The notes: a model not told the origin generated them from the letters alone. A stretch of DNA of 64,000 nucleotides from Epinephelus fuscoguttatus (GCF_011397635.1 NC_064765.1:29416632-29480631); one strand, 5' to 3'. Shown: positions 53,701-64,000, counted from the first letter of the stretch. Numbers and translations are program-made.

Positions 53701-56700
53701 CCTGCTAAGCTAAGCTAACCGGATAATGACATCAGATTCATATTGAACAGCCGGGTATAAGATAGGTATCGAAGTTCTCATCGAACTTTGCAAGACAACA
53801 CTTATTTTTAAGCACATTTAAAGATAACGTAACATTTGAAATTAGTTTTTCTTAAAGCTCTCTTAATATGTAAAAGTTTTCACTCAAATAGATTTTAGCT
53901 AACTTTAGCGCAAGCTAATTTAGTTTTTGCCATGAAGGATGAGTGGCCGTTAATGTTCTGGCACAGACTGCAAATTGTGGAAACTGGGTAGCTTAGCACG
54001 CCTTCAGGTAATCGAGTGGGGCACGCGGCATGGGGAGCAAGATGCAATGCAGAATGCAAAAAGCAGCGCGGTCCATGTGAAACGTATAGGCAGCACCATG
54101 TTAGGTTTCTACCATTTTAAAGAGTTCAGGGTTGCAGAATTCGATCTGAATTGGCAGATCAACCAATGATCAGAGGTTTGTCCTTTCTTTAAGTTGGTTA
54201 GTACATGACTTTGTGTTCATGTTGACTCCATTAACTACACTTATTATCACCATCTGGCAACAGTAAGTGAACAACTTTTGTGGGAAATCCAAACACAACA
54301 AGCAACAGTAAATCCCTCCTTACCTTGCCCTTGTTGTTAAGACTAAAGAAGAGGACGAGTGACTTTAGAATGGAGATTCCCTTTATGGTGCTGCCCATAT
54401 GATCACAGATGAAATTTAAAGGACGGATCTGACATACCGTTGTTTCCTTTATCGTCATTTTCATTACTTATTCCATTAGGCCTACCGTCTTTTCTGCCCT
54501 CTGGGCCTAGTCCATAATCATCAATTCCTCCATCTAATGGAACATCCGCACTCCCATGATCATCATCCTTACCACACAAGGTTTCCCTAAATTTGGAAGT
54601 GAGCTTCTCTATGACACCATAGGTCTCCACATAGAAGACATGGTCATCATGTGGTTGGCTGGCCATGAGGCGGAGAGACATCATATCGGCTCTGTCAACT
54701 CCCACTGCGTAGATCTCGATCCCAGATGCCCGTGCTGTGGCTGATACATCCTCTACCTTGTCCTGGGGCCTCCCATCTGTCACTATGATGGCTACTTTGG
54801 CAATGTTCTTGGAACTACCTCGGGCCCCTGCCTCTGCTGTGAAGGCTTTCTCCATGGCAGTCTTGATGGCCATGCCCGTCATGGTGCCTGAAGCAAGGGG
54901 CTCAACACGGGCCAGTGCCTGCTTCAAGGCAGACTTGGCAAAATACGTCTTGAGGAGAAACTCAATCTGCACTGTGCTGGCATAATTGACAAGGCCGACT
55001 CGTGTGGCGTCTGAGCCAATTTCCAAGCTGTCCACCATATCTTGCAGGAACTCTTTGGCCTTTTCAAACTCAGCAGGGCGTACACTGCGGGAGCTGTCTA
55101 TGATGAAAACCAGGTCGATAGGACGATTCCTGCAGTTAGATCTTGTTGCTGTTAAAAACAGAAAAGGATGTTTTGATTGGATTATAAGTGTATTTCCAAT
55201 GTATTTAAAGTAACCCAGTCGGCAGGGAAAATGTTGGCATTGTACATTTCTGCAAAAAGATCATGTTATGGCTTAAAATATCTTGTCTGGGGAGCAAAAT
55301 CCCTGCTGAAAAAGCAGCAATGTCACTTACAAACAATAACTTTTTGTGGTATTATCCTGACAGGAAATGCAGTGATGTCTCGGTGAAAAAAACAATCGCT
55401 TTTCTTGGCCCAGAAAAACAGCGAAGGGTCCCTGAAAAACACCCAGGTTTGTTGGCTGAAAAGCCACTGAAAACAAAGCAATGACTTGCTAAAATAAAAC
55501 CAGGATTGTTGTTTGTTGGTCTCAAACAGCAGCCTGCAGTGGTCTGGAGTTTGGCAGGCATCTCGTGTATGTGACACACTCCACCTCCCAATGACAATGT
55601 CAGCCCATACCCTAAGTCATTATAGAAACATTGATATGATACGTAAAAAATGTACAAATGTAACATATTTGTGATTTGCAGAAACATACAATGACAACAT
55701 TTTCTTCTAGCGACTGGGCTGATCGAAGAAACAGTACAAGAGCGCTTCCATTTTGTGGTAGTAGAAATCTCAGTCTTCTCTCTGCATCTCTGCACACAAA
55801 TAGGCTACTGTACACACACTTGCCAAAGCACACAAAGTTTGAAACATAGTCTGTCTCTTTGGCTAATTGACTTAAAGATATTTTTAAATTAATTGAGAAA
55901 AAAGCTGTATCCTTCAAATTACATTTGATTGCTTCAATTTTAGGAGACCAGAGATAATTACTAGAATACCATGACAGCCAACATCTCACTTGTAAATACT
56001 TTATATTTTCCATCAGGTCATAGGCAAACAAGTGAACAGTCCTTTTGTTATTTGCATGGCCCTTCAAAAGGTATAATAATGTATCACATGGCAGCACACT
56101 AATCCACAGTGGTGAAGAAAGTATTCAGATCTTTTACTTGAGTCAAAGCAGCAGTACAACATTTCAAAATGACTGTTAAATGTTGAATGTTAAAAGTAAA
56201 AGTCCTGCATTCAAATCTGTATTTCAAGTATATACAAGTAGAAAACTATCAGCATCAAAACACTTACAGTACTAAAAGTAGATGTACTCACGATGCAGGA
56301 TAGCTCATTTTAGATTCATATTATATTACTGGATTATAATTATTGATGCATTCATATGTTCATCACTTTAATGTTGCAGGTGGTAAATGTGGAGCTCATT
56401 TTAATTACCTTACATACTACTGTACCTTAACCTATAATAAGAGGTCATAATTTATGAGTTGATTTATATTTTGTATTAATAATCCCAATCTGCAGTAATT
56501 TAAGTAATTTAAGTTACATAAATTTTGTGGAGTAAAAGTATAAAGTAGGATAAAATGGAAATACTTATATATAATTAATACAGTAACCAAATTTTGGCCA
56601 GGAACTTAAGATATTTGTGGCTGCTCCATGTGTTCCAAATGATTTCATTTTCAATATCAATGGACTTTTATCCTCTTCTGTGTAAAATATTATGTTTTTA

Positions 56701-58326
56701 GCTTAATAAATGACAGATAAACCTTATTAGACAAATATCTGGGAGGCATGTATGCCACAAAATCTTGCCAGTTATGCCTGTCCACAACTAAATATCTGTC
56801 ATTTGTGAAGTGAATAAGAACATGTTAGTTATGGCTAAAGCTAAGTACCTGCTTCAGCTCTGAAGGATGCAGGAGAGTTGCTCGAGTCTCGTGCAGGCTG
56901 CCAGGATGCAAACGGTGCAGCTTTGTCTTGCAGCTGTGAGAGCGGCTGGCTTTTCTTTGGCGGCTGCTGATGGGAGGACTGATAGCGATGAAACCTGGAA
57001 TTAGTGCCACCAGCTTTTCCAAGGGAGGGGAAAAGACAGAGGGGAGAACATTAGAGCAGTACTTTGGTTTGACTACAGCAAAATGAGATGCAACATGACG
57101 GGCGTGCGTAATGATTATTGGCTAAATAATAGCTTTTCAATGTGAATATCACAGAAGGGAAAAGAGTATGCATTACATACTTTTTGGGCTGTTACATTTG
57201 CTGTACACTTTTGGTACACTGACATCCTAATTATGACTGTGGAGAATAATAAGGTCATTTTAACACAGTGCCATGTGACTCTCATGTATTAACATTACAT
57301 TGGAGTCTCAAACTGCCTCAGTGTTAAACTGTTGCATCACCAAAATCCTCAAAGGTTCTAAACATCTGTGATTTTGTGCTTGACTTTCTTAATGAAATCA
57401 ATCTTTTAATTAATCTTTGCTCAGTTATAACATTAATTAAGTTTAACATTTCATTATCATTTATATTGGTGTGTTTATTGATGAATATTTTATATGTTTG
57501 TCAAAATGGCAACAAATCGTGAATATTTTTTTGTGTATTACAAAAAGGACAAGAACATTAAGCCATTTCTGGCTACTTGGATAGGAAAACTTGTACTAAT
57601 TTTGGAAATAGGATAGTAATTGGTTTAACATTTTTAAACCCATATGGCTAGAAGAGCATGTGTTGTTGAACAGCCCTCTGGGTTTTAAAGGGATTGCAAG
57701 TTATTTAAACTTAGTCCAGTGACTGGAATGTATTATACATGAGGGGTATACATAGGGCTACACTGTGCACACAAAATCATACAGGTTACTGGTATTATAA
57801 ATAGTAGAAGCAGAACATTTATCAATTATAACAGACATAGTCAGTTTCTTTTAAAGTTTTGTTCAAATAATAATAAAAAAATTTCAAACCATAACAAATG
57901 TATGGAAAACATTTGAGAGGGTTATTGCATGCGTGCAAAGCAGGTGGGTGGACATTGATATTGAACATTTCGGACACATAACATCAACCAACCTCTATTG
58001 CCAGCAATCCGCCTGTCCTGCACCAGGTTGTTGTTGGCACCTGGTTGGGCACCCTGCTGTTGCTGGTAGCCTTGGGATGTGTCACCACCCAGCTGGACCT
58101 CTTGAAAAGTTTCAGCACTTGGTACTTCATCAGAGGTGTGTTCAATAGATTTGATATCCTCAAAGCTCTGGTAAACCCTTGGAGGGACTTGCGAGGATAC
58201 TCGTGGGATCAAAGGACTAATTGAGTGGATCTGCCGGTTGCGTGACCCAAACTGTGGGAAAGTTCCCAGAGTTCCCGGTGCCAGGATGCCAATGAAACAG
58301 AGCAGTCCCCACGTTAATGAGGTCAT
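36416..58326 (-). CDS. matn3: Matrilin-3-like protein with expanded EGF array
   Basis: Matrilins are secreted, coiled-coil-linked adaptor proteins of cartilage matrix. Read 5' to 3': signal peptide ([21 protein letters not shown]); a low-complexity N-terminal region (to about residue 166); one VWA domain (about 178-365) with MIDAS residues DSSRS at 184-188 and the TDGRP strand; an acidic, Gly/Asp/Asn-rich linker; 21 EGF exons; then a coiled coil with the ACMCEA cysteine pair used for interchain bonds. If all 21 EGF exons are used at their homologous ends the coding length is 3891 nt, an open frame of 1296 residues, against about 486 residues and four EGFs in human matrilin-3. Three EGF exons lack a GT donor, so the mature mRNA may be shorter or altered. 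The matn3 call rests on the neighbouring wdr35 and the single VWA. A paralogue letter (a/b) cannot be assigned. Confidence 0.92.
36469..36737 (-). other. AT-AC (U12-type) intron in matn3 coiled coil
   Basis: The 5' splice site reads ATATCCTTTT right after ...AGCAGAAAAC, a perfect U12-type AT-AC donor. The 3' end has TTCCTTGAC (36481-36489) as branch site, then TGCCCTGTTCAC, with the branch A about 13 nt from the AC end. Splicing here joins the coiled coil in frame, while reading through stops within a few codons. The matrilin-1 (cartilage matrix protein) gene is a textbook case of an AT-AC intron at this place. Confidence 0.92.
36738..36839 (-). other. matn3 first coiled-coil exon
   Basis: 102 nt. 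It encodes the linker [10 protein letters not shown], the cysteine pair ACMCEA and heptads [17 protein letters not shown]. The acceptor is TTTCAG. It lies 4.3 kb from the last EGF exon. Confidence 0.9.
37786..39639. mobile_element. MITE with nested 350-bp palindrome in matn3 intron
   Basis: The outer ends 37786-37804 and 39621-39639 are inverted repeats (AAGCCTGATTTATGATCCT, one mismatch), followed by 'acctacgtcgtacctacg' repeats at both sides. Inside sits a second element with arms of about 350 bp (about 37848-38195 and 38742-39106). No transposase frame is seen. The interior (38196-38741) is AT-rich with TA and TG runs (38722-38758). Confidence 0.8.
39640..41114. other. matn3 intron between EGF array and coiled coil, unassigned
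   Basis: No exon with splice support is seen. Minus-strand open frames at 39722-40012 and 40383-40695 have an ordinary amino-acid mix but no motif I recognise. They could be remnants of a mobile-element gene; I do not assign them. Confidence 0.4.
42329..42353 (+). repeat. Homopolymer C run followed by T run
   Basis: Seventeen C then eight T, in a matn3 intron. It is a likely place for sequencing length errors. Confidence 0.9.
42925..42975 (-). pseudogene. Decayed EGF exon relic
   Basis: On the minus strand [13 protein letters not shown] can be read, matching the start of an EGF exon ([13 protein letters not shown]) with the first cysteine lost and three bases missing. The second half and the donor are gone. 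It lies upstream of EGF exon 42677-42796, the same place as the relic at 50692-50740 has relative to exon 50439-50558. Confidence 0.65.
45985..46102 (-). pseudogene. Frameshifted EGF exon (dead exon)
   Basis: It has an intact acceptor (GTTTTCAG) and donor (GTAAGC) and clear EGF similarity over its full length, but is 118 nt instead of 120. The two-base loss lies just after the third-cysteine region (CAACATAGTTGAG) and brings stop codons in frame. If it were spliced in, it would truncate the protein before the coiled coil. Confidence 0.8.
46862..46981 (-). other. EGF exon with TT instead of GT donor
   Basis: The exon ends ...ACCTGCTCAC and the intron starts TTAAGAAC where its sisters have GTAAGAAC (position 46861). 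A usable GTAGAC lies 21 nt downstream (intron start 46840) and keeps phase 1, adding seven residues (LKNLDFS) after the sixth cysteine. The EGF frame itself is intact. Confidence 0.8.
47645..48636 (-). repeat. Three-copy 436-bp tandem repeat of EGF exon plus intron
   Basis: EGF exons start at 47645, 48081 and 48517, exactly 436 bp apart. The introns between them are nearly identical (I count about seven differences in some 300 bp between the last two). All three read [13 protein letters not shown]. This is the youngest duplication in the array. Confidence 0.92.
49798..49917 (-). other. EGF exon with AT instead of GT donor
   Basis: The intron starts ATAAGG where sisters have GTAAG (position 49797). 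The change is the C-to-T type expected at a CpG on the plus strand. A GTAGAG donor 21 nt downstream (intron start 49776) keeps phase 1 and would add seven residues (HKDLEIS). Confidence 0.8.
50439..50558 (-). other. EGF exon with GG instead of GT donor
   Basis: The intron starts GGAAGAAC where sister exon 42677-42796 has GTAAGAAC (position 50437). No in-phase donor is seen in the next 40 nt, so this exon is probably skipped. Skipping is frame-neutral because both borders are phase 1. Confidence 0.75.
50692..50740 (-). pseudogene. Decayed EGF exon relic
   Basis: The minus strand has the acceptor-like CTCTTTTCAAATTGG followed by a shortened EGF-like stretch with loss of the QH core and early breaks. 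It resembles the relic at 42925-42975. Confidence 0.5.
50935..51012 (-). pseudogene. Decayed EGF exon relic
   Basis: Minus-strand GHDCQH is readable at the start ('ggacatgactgccaacata'). An insertion then shifts the frame, and the rest ('gccagcaatgatgactgcta', 'acctgcaaatgtcaagggc') is recognisable only at DNA level. No clear donor. Confidence 0.6.
51974..54437. other. matn3 intron between VWA exon and first EGF exon
   Basis: A 2.5-kb intron. It includes a simple purine/pyrimidine-patterned stretch (52750-52975) in which 'gtagctgtggatatggttat' and 'ggatatggttatggctgtag' resemble each other. At 53665-53760 is a fragment with the 'gctaagctaagctaacc' motif of the MITE family seen at 7700-8860. 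No further exon is recognised. Confidence 0.5.
54438..55148 (-). other. matn3 VWA-domain exon
   Basis: 711 nt. It encodes the whole VWA domain: [14 protein letters not shown] (MIDAS), the LASGTMTG loop threonine, [14 protein letters not shown] and the closing ETLCGK. About 42 residues of acidic/Gly-rich linker follow. Acceptor TTAACAG, donor GTATGT. Borders are phase 1. Confidence 0.93.
55149..56848. other. matn3 intron 2, no extra exon seen
   Basis: A 1.7-kb intron. Long minus-strand open frames at 55352-55795 and 55612-56097 read as hydrophobic and cysteine-scattered sequence without a domain or good splice sites. I treat them as chance. Confidence 0.5.
56849..57013 (-). other. matn3 exon 2, disordered Gln/Ser/Pro-rich segment
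   Basis: 165 nt, phase 1-1. It encodes 55 residues rich in Q, S, P and basic residues (for example [20 protein letters not shown]). Acceptor TGGAAAAG, donor GTACTT. No fold is recognised. Mammalian matrilin-3 has only a short basic stretch before the VWA. Proline/serine-rich additions have been described in some zebrafish matrilins. Confidence 0.7.
57014..57992. other. matn3 intron 1
   Basis: About 1 kb, AT-rich. No feature is seen beyond the splice ends. Confidence 0.6.
57993..58326 (-). other. matn3 exon 1, signal peptide and N-terminal region
   Basis: The start at 58326 is chosen because it opens a classical signal peptide and lies 78 nt past a TATA box. The in-frame ATG at 58494 is upstream of the TATA box. 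After the signal the exon encodes about 90 low-complexity residues, with a Q-rich run ([11 protein letters not shown]). The donor GAG|GTTGGT is weak but gives the phase needed for exon 2. Confidence 0.8.
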
Positions 58327-58403
58327 GTTGCCTGCGCACAGTTGTGTTCCACACGCCTCTGGTCTGGATACACTTGGGTTCACTTCCACAGCTGACTGTA
58401 GCC

Positions 58404-58411
58404 TATTTATA
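58404..58411 (-). promoter_or_regulatory. TATA box of matn3
   Basis: TATAAATA on the minus strand (in ATCATATAAATAGGC), 78 nt before the ATG, which predicts a transcription start near 58375. An ATTGG (inverted CCAAT) lies upstream at about 58455. Confidence 0.7.
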
Positions 58412-60820
58412 TGATTTCCTCCACTGCCCACAAGGCGTGGGGAATAGGAGGCCCAATCCAGAGACATTTGGGGGAAGTGAGAGAAGGAGTGCACAAGAGA
58501 GGGTGGTTACAGAGCAGCAGCAGTTACTGCTACTTCTCTGTAATTCTGCACAAGAATTTAACAAACTTTTCCTTGAGTTCTACATTCTGAAATACATTCA
58601 CACTCATTTTTATTAGTATATTATATATTATTGTTAAATTAACAAACAGTACAATGTGCCTTTTCATATGAGACTGCTACAAGTAGTAATAAAATTAGTT
58701 CCACCTCAAACAGAAAACAGACATTAAAATGCAGCTTATATATTATTATAATCCAATAATGATATATGTACATTTTTGAGTGACATAGTATTTTTATAGT
58801 GTGATATTATTTAAGTAAGAGATGCTCGTACTGCTTCTATCACTGGCTATAATCATTTTTCCTGAGAAGATGCTAATGTTGCATATGTTTAGTTTCTTTT
58901 CAGAAGCTGGAACAGTTACTAAAACTGTTTTAGTAGTTTGACTTAAATTCAGCATTGCAAACAAGTAACTCTAAATGTCCATGTACAGTATTCCATCACA
59001 TGTACTGCATTACGTTTTACAATTCTGACCTCTGCTGTCAAAATAAGCAATAAACATAGCAGAAATGGCCTTTGAGCTTAACAGTTCACCCTTAACCTGG
59101 GAAACATCAGCTGACAAAACAATCTCAATTTAAGGTCCACGTACACACTTCTTCTGGAACTGTAGATATTCAAATGTTGCTTTGTTCTGAGCACTTTTAG
59201 GACTTCTTGTGCAAAATACATATACATATATAGAATTAGCTCCATATTACTCTGATAACTGAACAAATTATGATGATGGTATGACTCATTATAAACTAAA
59301 ACACAAACCTTTTTAATTCAAGGTACAAGGTGCTCCGAGAGCATTTACTGCATGTGGCATGCCGCCCTCTTGTGGATTCTTCTGCAAACTGCACTACAGT
59401 CATACAGTTTCGTGGTCACTGACCTTAACAGAGCCATTGTACAATTCAAAATGTATTCCGATACAGACACCTGTCTTATTTAAACCAGTCTGTGATCTGA
59501 AGATAGGCAGTCATAGAGATTGCTCGTGGTTGCTTGATTGATTTTTATTTCATGTAATTACATGTAAAACAAACATAAACATAAAATAAAAACAAAACAA
59601 AATAACAACTGAGATGGATGATAATAAATACAACAAATTCAATAAACAGATTCTGGTTAACAGCAAAAATCAAATCTTACATTTTTGATGAGGAGTAGGA
59701 GGGAGTATACAGTTATTGTTTCGTTCCCCTTCTCTTCTACTAGTTAATTCATTCATTAACATCAAGTTGTATGTACAAAATGAATGTCATACTGTGTCAG
59801 TAAAACTTAACTGTCTTCACAGCCTTTCCTCGGTGTTATAATAACTCTGGAAAATAATATTTTTGTATCTCTTCTTGTACTGAGTTAGGTTTGTGTTTCT
59901 CTTGAATTCCTCATCCAAGTCATTCCACAGTTTCACCCCACAGATTGAAATATACATACTTTTGATATAGTCCAATCAGGAGAGACAGAGGAATGAAGTA
60001 AAGATAATATTTAATATGGATACTGATTAAGATTTAACAGAAGTCTTTGGTGTATGGACACCAGAGGGAGATATTTTGTGATTGGGGGACATCTAAGCGG
60101 CAGCAAGATAAATCCCCCCATGGAGTCCAGACCTTTATGGTGGTGGCTGCTAACTCTGAGGCTGCTGACTGCTGAGGCAGATGAGGCTGATGAATCTGTG
60201 AAGACTACTTAGTGATGGGGAGGTGGAGGGTGCGCACGACTGCAGCAAGAAAGAACTGCAGCAGAGAAAGAGCCATATTTAAAATGAGGAGCAGTCGGAT
60301 GATAGGCTGACAGAGAAAGGTGTGTCGCTGTGCTATTGGTTGATTGTGAATCAGCTGAAAAGCAGCCGATGATTCAACTGACAGACCCTCACAATGACAC
60401 CTAGTGATAGTGAGTAGCATGTGTGCGAGGAGTGAATGGCAGGGTGAGAAAGAAAACTGATAGCTTGAGCATGAAAAGTATTGTCTTCCTGACTGAACTT
60501 TCACGAGAGCTTCATTTGTATGAACACAAAGTTTCTATATAACTGTGAGTAAATCCTCCTGGATAAATGGTTCAAAGTAGTGGCTGTGTGTGATAATGTA
60601 GTAGTAGTTGTAGTTTGTTGCCAAAGGAGTGTTTTGAGGATGTATTAGTAAGAGGGGGGTGTTTTGCATTTAGTTACAGGCTCCATCTGATAATGCAAAT
60701 GATCCAGACTTTCTGTAAAGGGAAGTTACATGAGAGGCGTTATTCAGGAACCAGTTTATACTTAGGAGAGAAAAACAAATGCATACAGTACATGTAGTGT
60801 TTTACCCCTGCACATCCACC
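58412..60820. other. Divergent spacer between matn3 and class C GPCR
   Basis: The two genes point away from each other, so their promoters share this 2.4 kb. No exon is recognised. There is AT-rich sequence at 59540-59660. The open frame at 60205-60504 on the minus strand has no support. Confidence 0.5.
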
Positions 60821-63573
60821 ATGTCTTTGTCATGGTTATTTGTCAGTATCGTGGGTTTATTTTGCCCTTGTTCGGGAGAGAATGGTCTTCTGCATGCATA
60901 CTCTTCTGGGGACATCATCATTGGAGGACTTTTCCCTATTCATTCACGAACCAACAGGAGCACAATGCCTGGATCACTTGCCTGCCATGAGTAAGTATGC
61001 TCTCATTGAAATTAGTCACTGATATGAGTATGATTATTATTATATAAATATATTTTACTGTGGAAATTCCATCTTTCCTCTGTCAATCTTTGCAGCTATG
61101 CTGTCCAATCGTTCCTTCACAGTCAAGTGATGATATACGCCATAAGAGAAATAAACGAGCGCACACCAAGGGTTCTACCCAACATCACCATAGGATATGA
61201 CATCTATGACACCTGCGGAGATGTCAGCTTTGCCATCATTGCAACACTCCAGTTGCTGAAGAACCAGTCAGACCCTCAGAGCTGTTTAGTACCTGCAAGC
61301 TCTCAATCTGCTTTAACTGAACCCAAAACAAAGGCAGTGATAGGCGAACACTCCTCTGAAGTATCAATAGCTGTTGCACGAGTTGTTGCTCTGTCATCAG
61401 TTGCCCAGGTATGTCTTCTCTGTACTTGATAGTGTCCCATTAACTACATTTAAAAATGCAATATGTTTCTGACGCCTTTGCATAGTTTGAGTCTAATGAT
61501 GAGATTATAGCAGAATTCCTATCTAAATCTAAGAATCTGTAATATTTAATGCAAAAATTGTTATAAATGTAATATTTTGTGTTTAAATCTAGACTGGTCA
61601 CTGTTGCAAACAGAGCAGAACAATTTTAACATGATTTACTCCTGTTTGTTACAGATTAGCTATGCTTCAACTAGCGAGATTCTCAGCAGGAAGTTGAAGT
61701 TCCCCACTTTTTTGCGAACAATACCTAGTGATGAATTTCAGACAAGGGGCATTGCTGAAATGGTGAGGAGGTATAATTGGAAAACAGTGGCCATTGTAGG
61801 AAGTGATGATGAGTACGGGAGGTACGGCAGTGATAACCTCGAGAACATCTTTAGTGAAACAAATGATCCCTGCATTGACTTCATTAGCATCCTGCCTGAT
61901 TACTTCTCCCAGAACGATTTAAAAGCCCACAAGACACAGGCTGAGCTGATAAGCAATATCAATAAGTCCTCTGCCGAGGCCGTCATCCTGTTCACCAAGG
62001 AAGTCAATGTTGCTGTCATCATTGAAGCAGCTATTAAATACAACCTCAACAGAACTTGGATTGCAAGTGATACATGGTCCACCTCTACAGAGATCTCTGC
62101 ACTGCCAGGCATTAAGATGGCTGGGGAGGTGTTCGGATTCATCTCAAAGAGGAACGAGCTGTCTGGTTTTAAAGACTATGTCATCTCCATGTTCAACGGG
62201 TTCAACGGGACCATGAACGGCATTCTTGAAGATTACCTGACTCGCTATCCACTTTGTTCTTACCAGTCTGAGGAGAACAGAGAAAGTAACTGCTCGCTAA
62301 CAAACAGCCAACAGGGATCCAAGCAATGTCTGGACCCAAGCTGCTTAGCCACTTATATTGACCAGGATTTAGTATACAATGTCTACCTGGCTGTTCAAGT
62401 CATTGCTGAGGGTCTCAGGCGCTTGCTTAAGTGTGACAACCACAAGTGTGAACGTAATACCAAATTTACAGCCTTGGAGGTACAGTAAAGTTATATGTTA
62501 TTGTAATTTTTTTGGAAATATGCTTGATGATAAAAAGATTGATACCACTCTATCTGTCTGATAAATATAGGGGTACAGCCAGCATCTAGCTAACTTAGCC
62601 TAGCATAAAGACTGGAGGGAAAGACCAACCAGCACTTTCAAAGCTCACTTATGAACAAGTTATATTGTGTTTGTTTAATCCATTAACAAAGAAGTGTAAA
62701 GATTTCCTTAAGTCATGATGTCACCATGAGGTTGCTAGCAAAACAATGAAAAACTTAAGGAACTACTCCTGGAACTACGGCAGGAACCCCCATAAAACTG
62801 CAATTTACACATAACGGATAATACTAGTGAGATACAGGCCCATTATGTGAATTACTGAGTTTTAGAGGTGCTTGTAGCCCAGTGTAGCCTCCACCCCCCC
62901 ATATCCAGTCCTTATCCTAAGCTAAGCTACTGGTAGTGGGAACAAACAAACACATGAACAAACATGAAGATGACTTTTTTTGTTATTGAATAAATTTACC
63001 TATAATATCCTTACACTACAAATTTCCCAACATCTTTGGAAATCACCTGTGTGAAATATTTCCTGTTTAATGGTTTGTCATTTTGTTAGAACAGAGGCAA
63101 TACTAAGAACATTTCTTTCATTTTACATCATTGTATTTTTGTTTATGTTTATATTTACAGCTTCTTATGGAAATCAAGAGAGTCAACTTCACTGTACACA
63201 ACTCACATATAGTCTTTGACCACAATGGAGACCCCACAAGTTTAGGATATGATATTATATATTGGAACATGACTACAGAGCTCACACGCATAACAACCAT
63301 TGGAGAATACTGGCCCAGTGGAGAAATCAAAGTCCCAAATGATCTTGTTCAAAATATGACGGTAAGATCAAAATTTCATCATAGATTTATTTCCCCAAAT
63401 AATCTATATCTCTATCCAAATATCATGTTGTACCAATTCTGTTTTGTCTTTAAAGGTCACAGTGTACAACTGCTCTAAAACATGCCAACCAGGACAACAG
63501 TTGAAGAAGCATGGCAAAAAGTGCTGCTATGATTGTGTTCCTTGTGCAGATGGAGAGTTTTCTGTCGGAAATG
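60821..63573 (+). CDS. Class C GPCR ectodomain, GPRC6A-like, 5' part
   Basis: Five exons: 60821-60990, 61096-61408, 61655-62479, 63161-63361 and 63456-63573. They code for 542 residues and continue past the window. Exon 1 gives a signal peptide ([19 protein letters not shown]) and the [11 protein letters not shown] strand typical of the family. Exons 2-4 form the Venus-flytrap ligand-binding module ([51 protein letters not shown]). Exon 5 begins the cysteine-rich domain ([23 protein letters not shown]). The best fit is GPRC6A, a receptor for basic amino acids. Residues aligned with its amino-acid pocket (Ser in HSSEVS, Thr in YASTSEI, Asp in IASDTW) are present. The start at 60821 has a good Kozak context (ACCATGT); an upstream in-frame ATG at 60779 would spoil the signal peptide. 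The 7TM exon is expected right of 64000. Confidence 0.88.
62565..62945. repeat. MITE copy in GPCR intron 3
   Basis: The left arm 'ctagctaacttagcctagca' and 'taaagactgg' (about 62587-62612) pairs with the right-arm complement of 'ccttatcctaagctaagc' (about 62910-62927). It is the same family as 7700-8860. Confidence 0.55.
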
Positions 63574-64000
63574 GTGAGTGCTTTATTATGAATCTCAAGC
63601 AACAGTTTCTATCTATCTATCTATCTGTCTGTCTATCATGGTTGCATGACTTTAACGTCGCCACCAAAACCAGGTTGTGGAGTTATGTTCAGCGCGGTTT
63701 GATGTGATGATGCTCTGTAGTCTCATCTAGACACTTGTTAGCAAATGTCTCAAGACACGGAAAGGCTTCCAAATTCACAAGTAGCGTATTTACTGGTGTA
63801 CGTCTTGTAACAAAGTGTGAAAGTCTCTTAAACTGATGTTAACCACAGACCTTATTTCAGGCATCTAACCAAAAACCCATTCAAAAAACCCATTGACTTT
63901 AAGACAAGGGAACAGGAAGTGCTAAAATGCTAACTCATTTCCAGGTTTTAGGACTCATTACTGGGGCACTCTGTTTGGGACTCTTTGTACATATTTTGCA
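63574..64000 (+). other. Start of GPCR intron 5, no exon resolved
   Basis: It contains the tetranucleotide run and repeat-like sequence. The next exon (rest of the cysteine-rich domain plus seven helices) is not seen. Confidence 0.55.
63609..63637 (+). repeat. CTAT/CTGT tetranucleotide microsatellite
   Basis: Seven tandem units just after exon 5 of the class C GPCR. Confidence 0.9.

Noticed and set aside
55352-56097. Two overlapping minus-strand open frames of about 150 residues in matn3 intron 2
   Set aside because: No domain, no fitting splice sites or phase, and composition like AT-rich intron; phases of exons 2 and 3 already match.
58327-58494. In-frame upstream methionine for matn3 exon 1
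   Set aside because: It lies upstream of the TATA box at 58404-58411 and would bury the signal peptide.
63880-64000. Possible transmembrane exon start after 'ctaactcatttccag' near the right edge
   Set aside because: The translation is hydrophobic, but the required rest of the cysteine-rich domain is missing and the surrounding wording ('cccattgactttaagacaag') looks like a dispersed fish repeat.

Overview
The window looks like nuclear DNA from a ray-finned fish, probably a percomorph-type teleost. Exons are short with GT-AG introns, and the proteins are vertebrate. The DNA between exons is full of fish-type MITEs, tRNA-derived SINEs and microsatellites. Four protein-coding genes can be supported. 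All coordinates come from reading the sequence by eye; no search was run.

Layout: 1-9.8 kb is intergenic and repeat-rich. At 9.85-11.15 kb (minus) is one coding exon for a silent Kv9-type potassium channel subunit (kcns3-like). 11.2-15.6 kb is intergenic and holds a nested MITE/SINE cluster. From 34.37 down to 15.93 kb (minus) lies a complete 27-exon wdr35/IFT121 gene; the exons sum to 3522 nt, an open frame of 1173 residues. From 58.33 down to 36.42 kb (minus) lies a matrilin-3-like gene: signal peptide, a disordered N-terminal region, one VWA domain, 21 EGF exons and a two-exon coiled coil. From 60.82 kb (plus) the first five exons of a class C GPCR (GPRC6A-like) begin; its seven-helix exon lies beyond the right edge.

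wdr35 next to matn3 is the vertebrate order known from human 2p24, and kcns3 also lies on 2p24, so the block is conserved synteny. The genes do not form a pathway: one codes for a ciliary transport protein, one for a cartilage matrix protein, one for a channel modifier and one for a chemosensory/nutrient-type receptor.

The most unusual locus is the matrilin gene. Its EGF region, four repeats in mammalian matrilin-3, has grown to 21 exon-sized repeats, nearly all 120 nt with phase 1-1 borders. It includes a three-copy tandem array with an exact 436-bp period, a frameshifted dead exon, three decayed relics, and three EGF exons whose 5' splice site has lost GT. Two of those three have an in-phase substitute donor 21 nt downstream. 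The coiled coil is split by an AT-AC intron with U12-type signals. wdr35 has a probable GC-AG intron and an RFX X-box-like site upstream.
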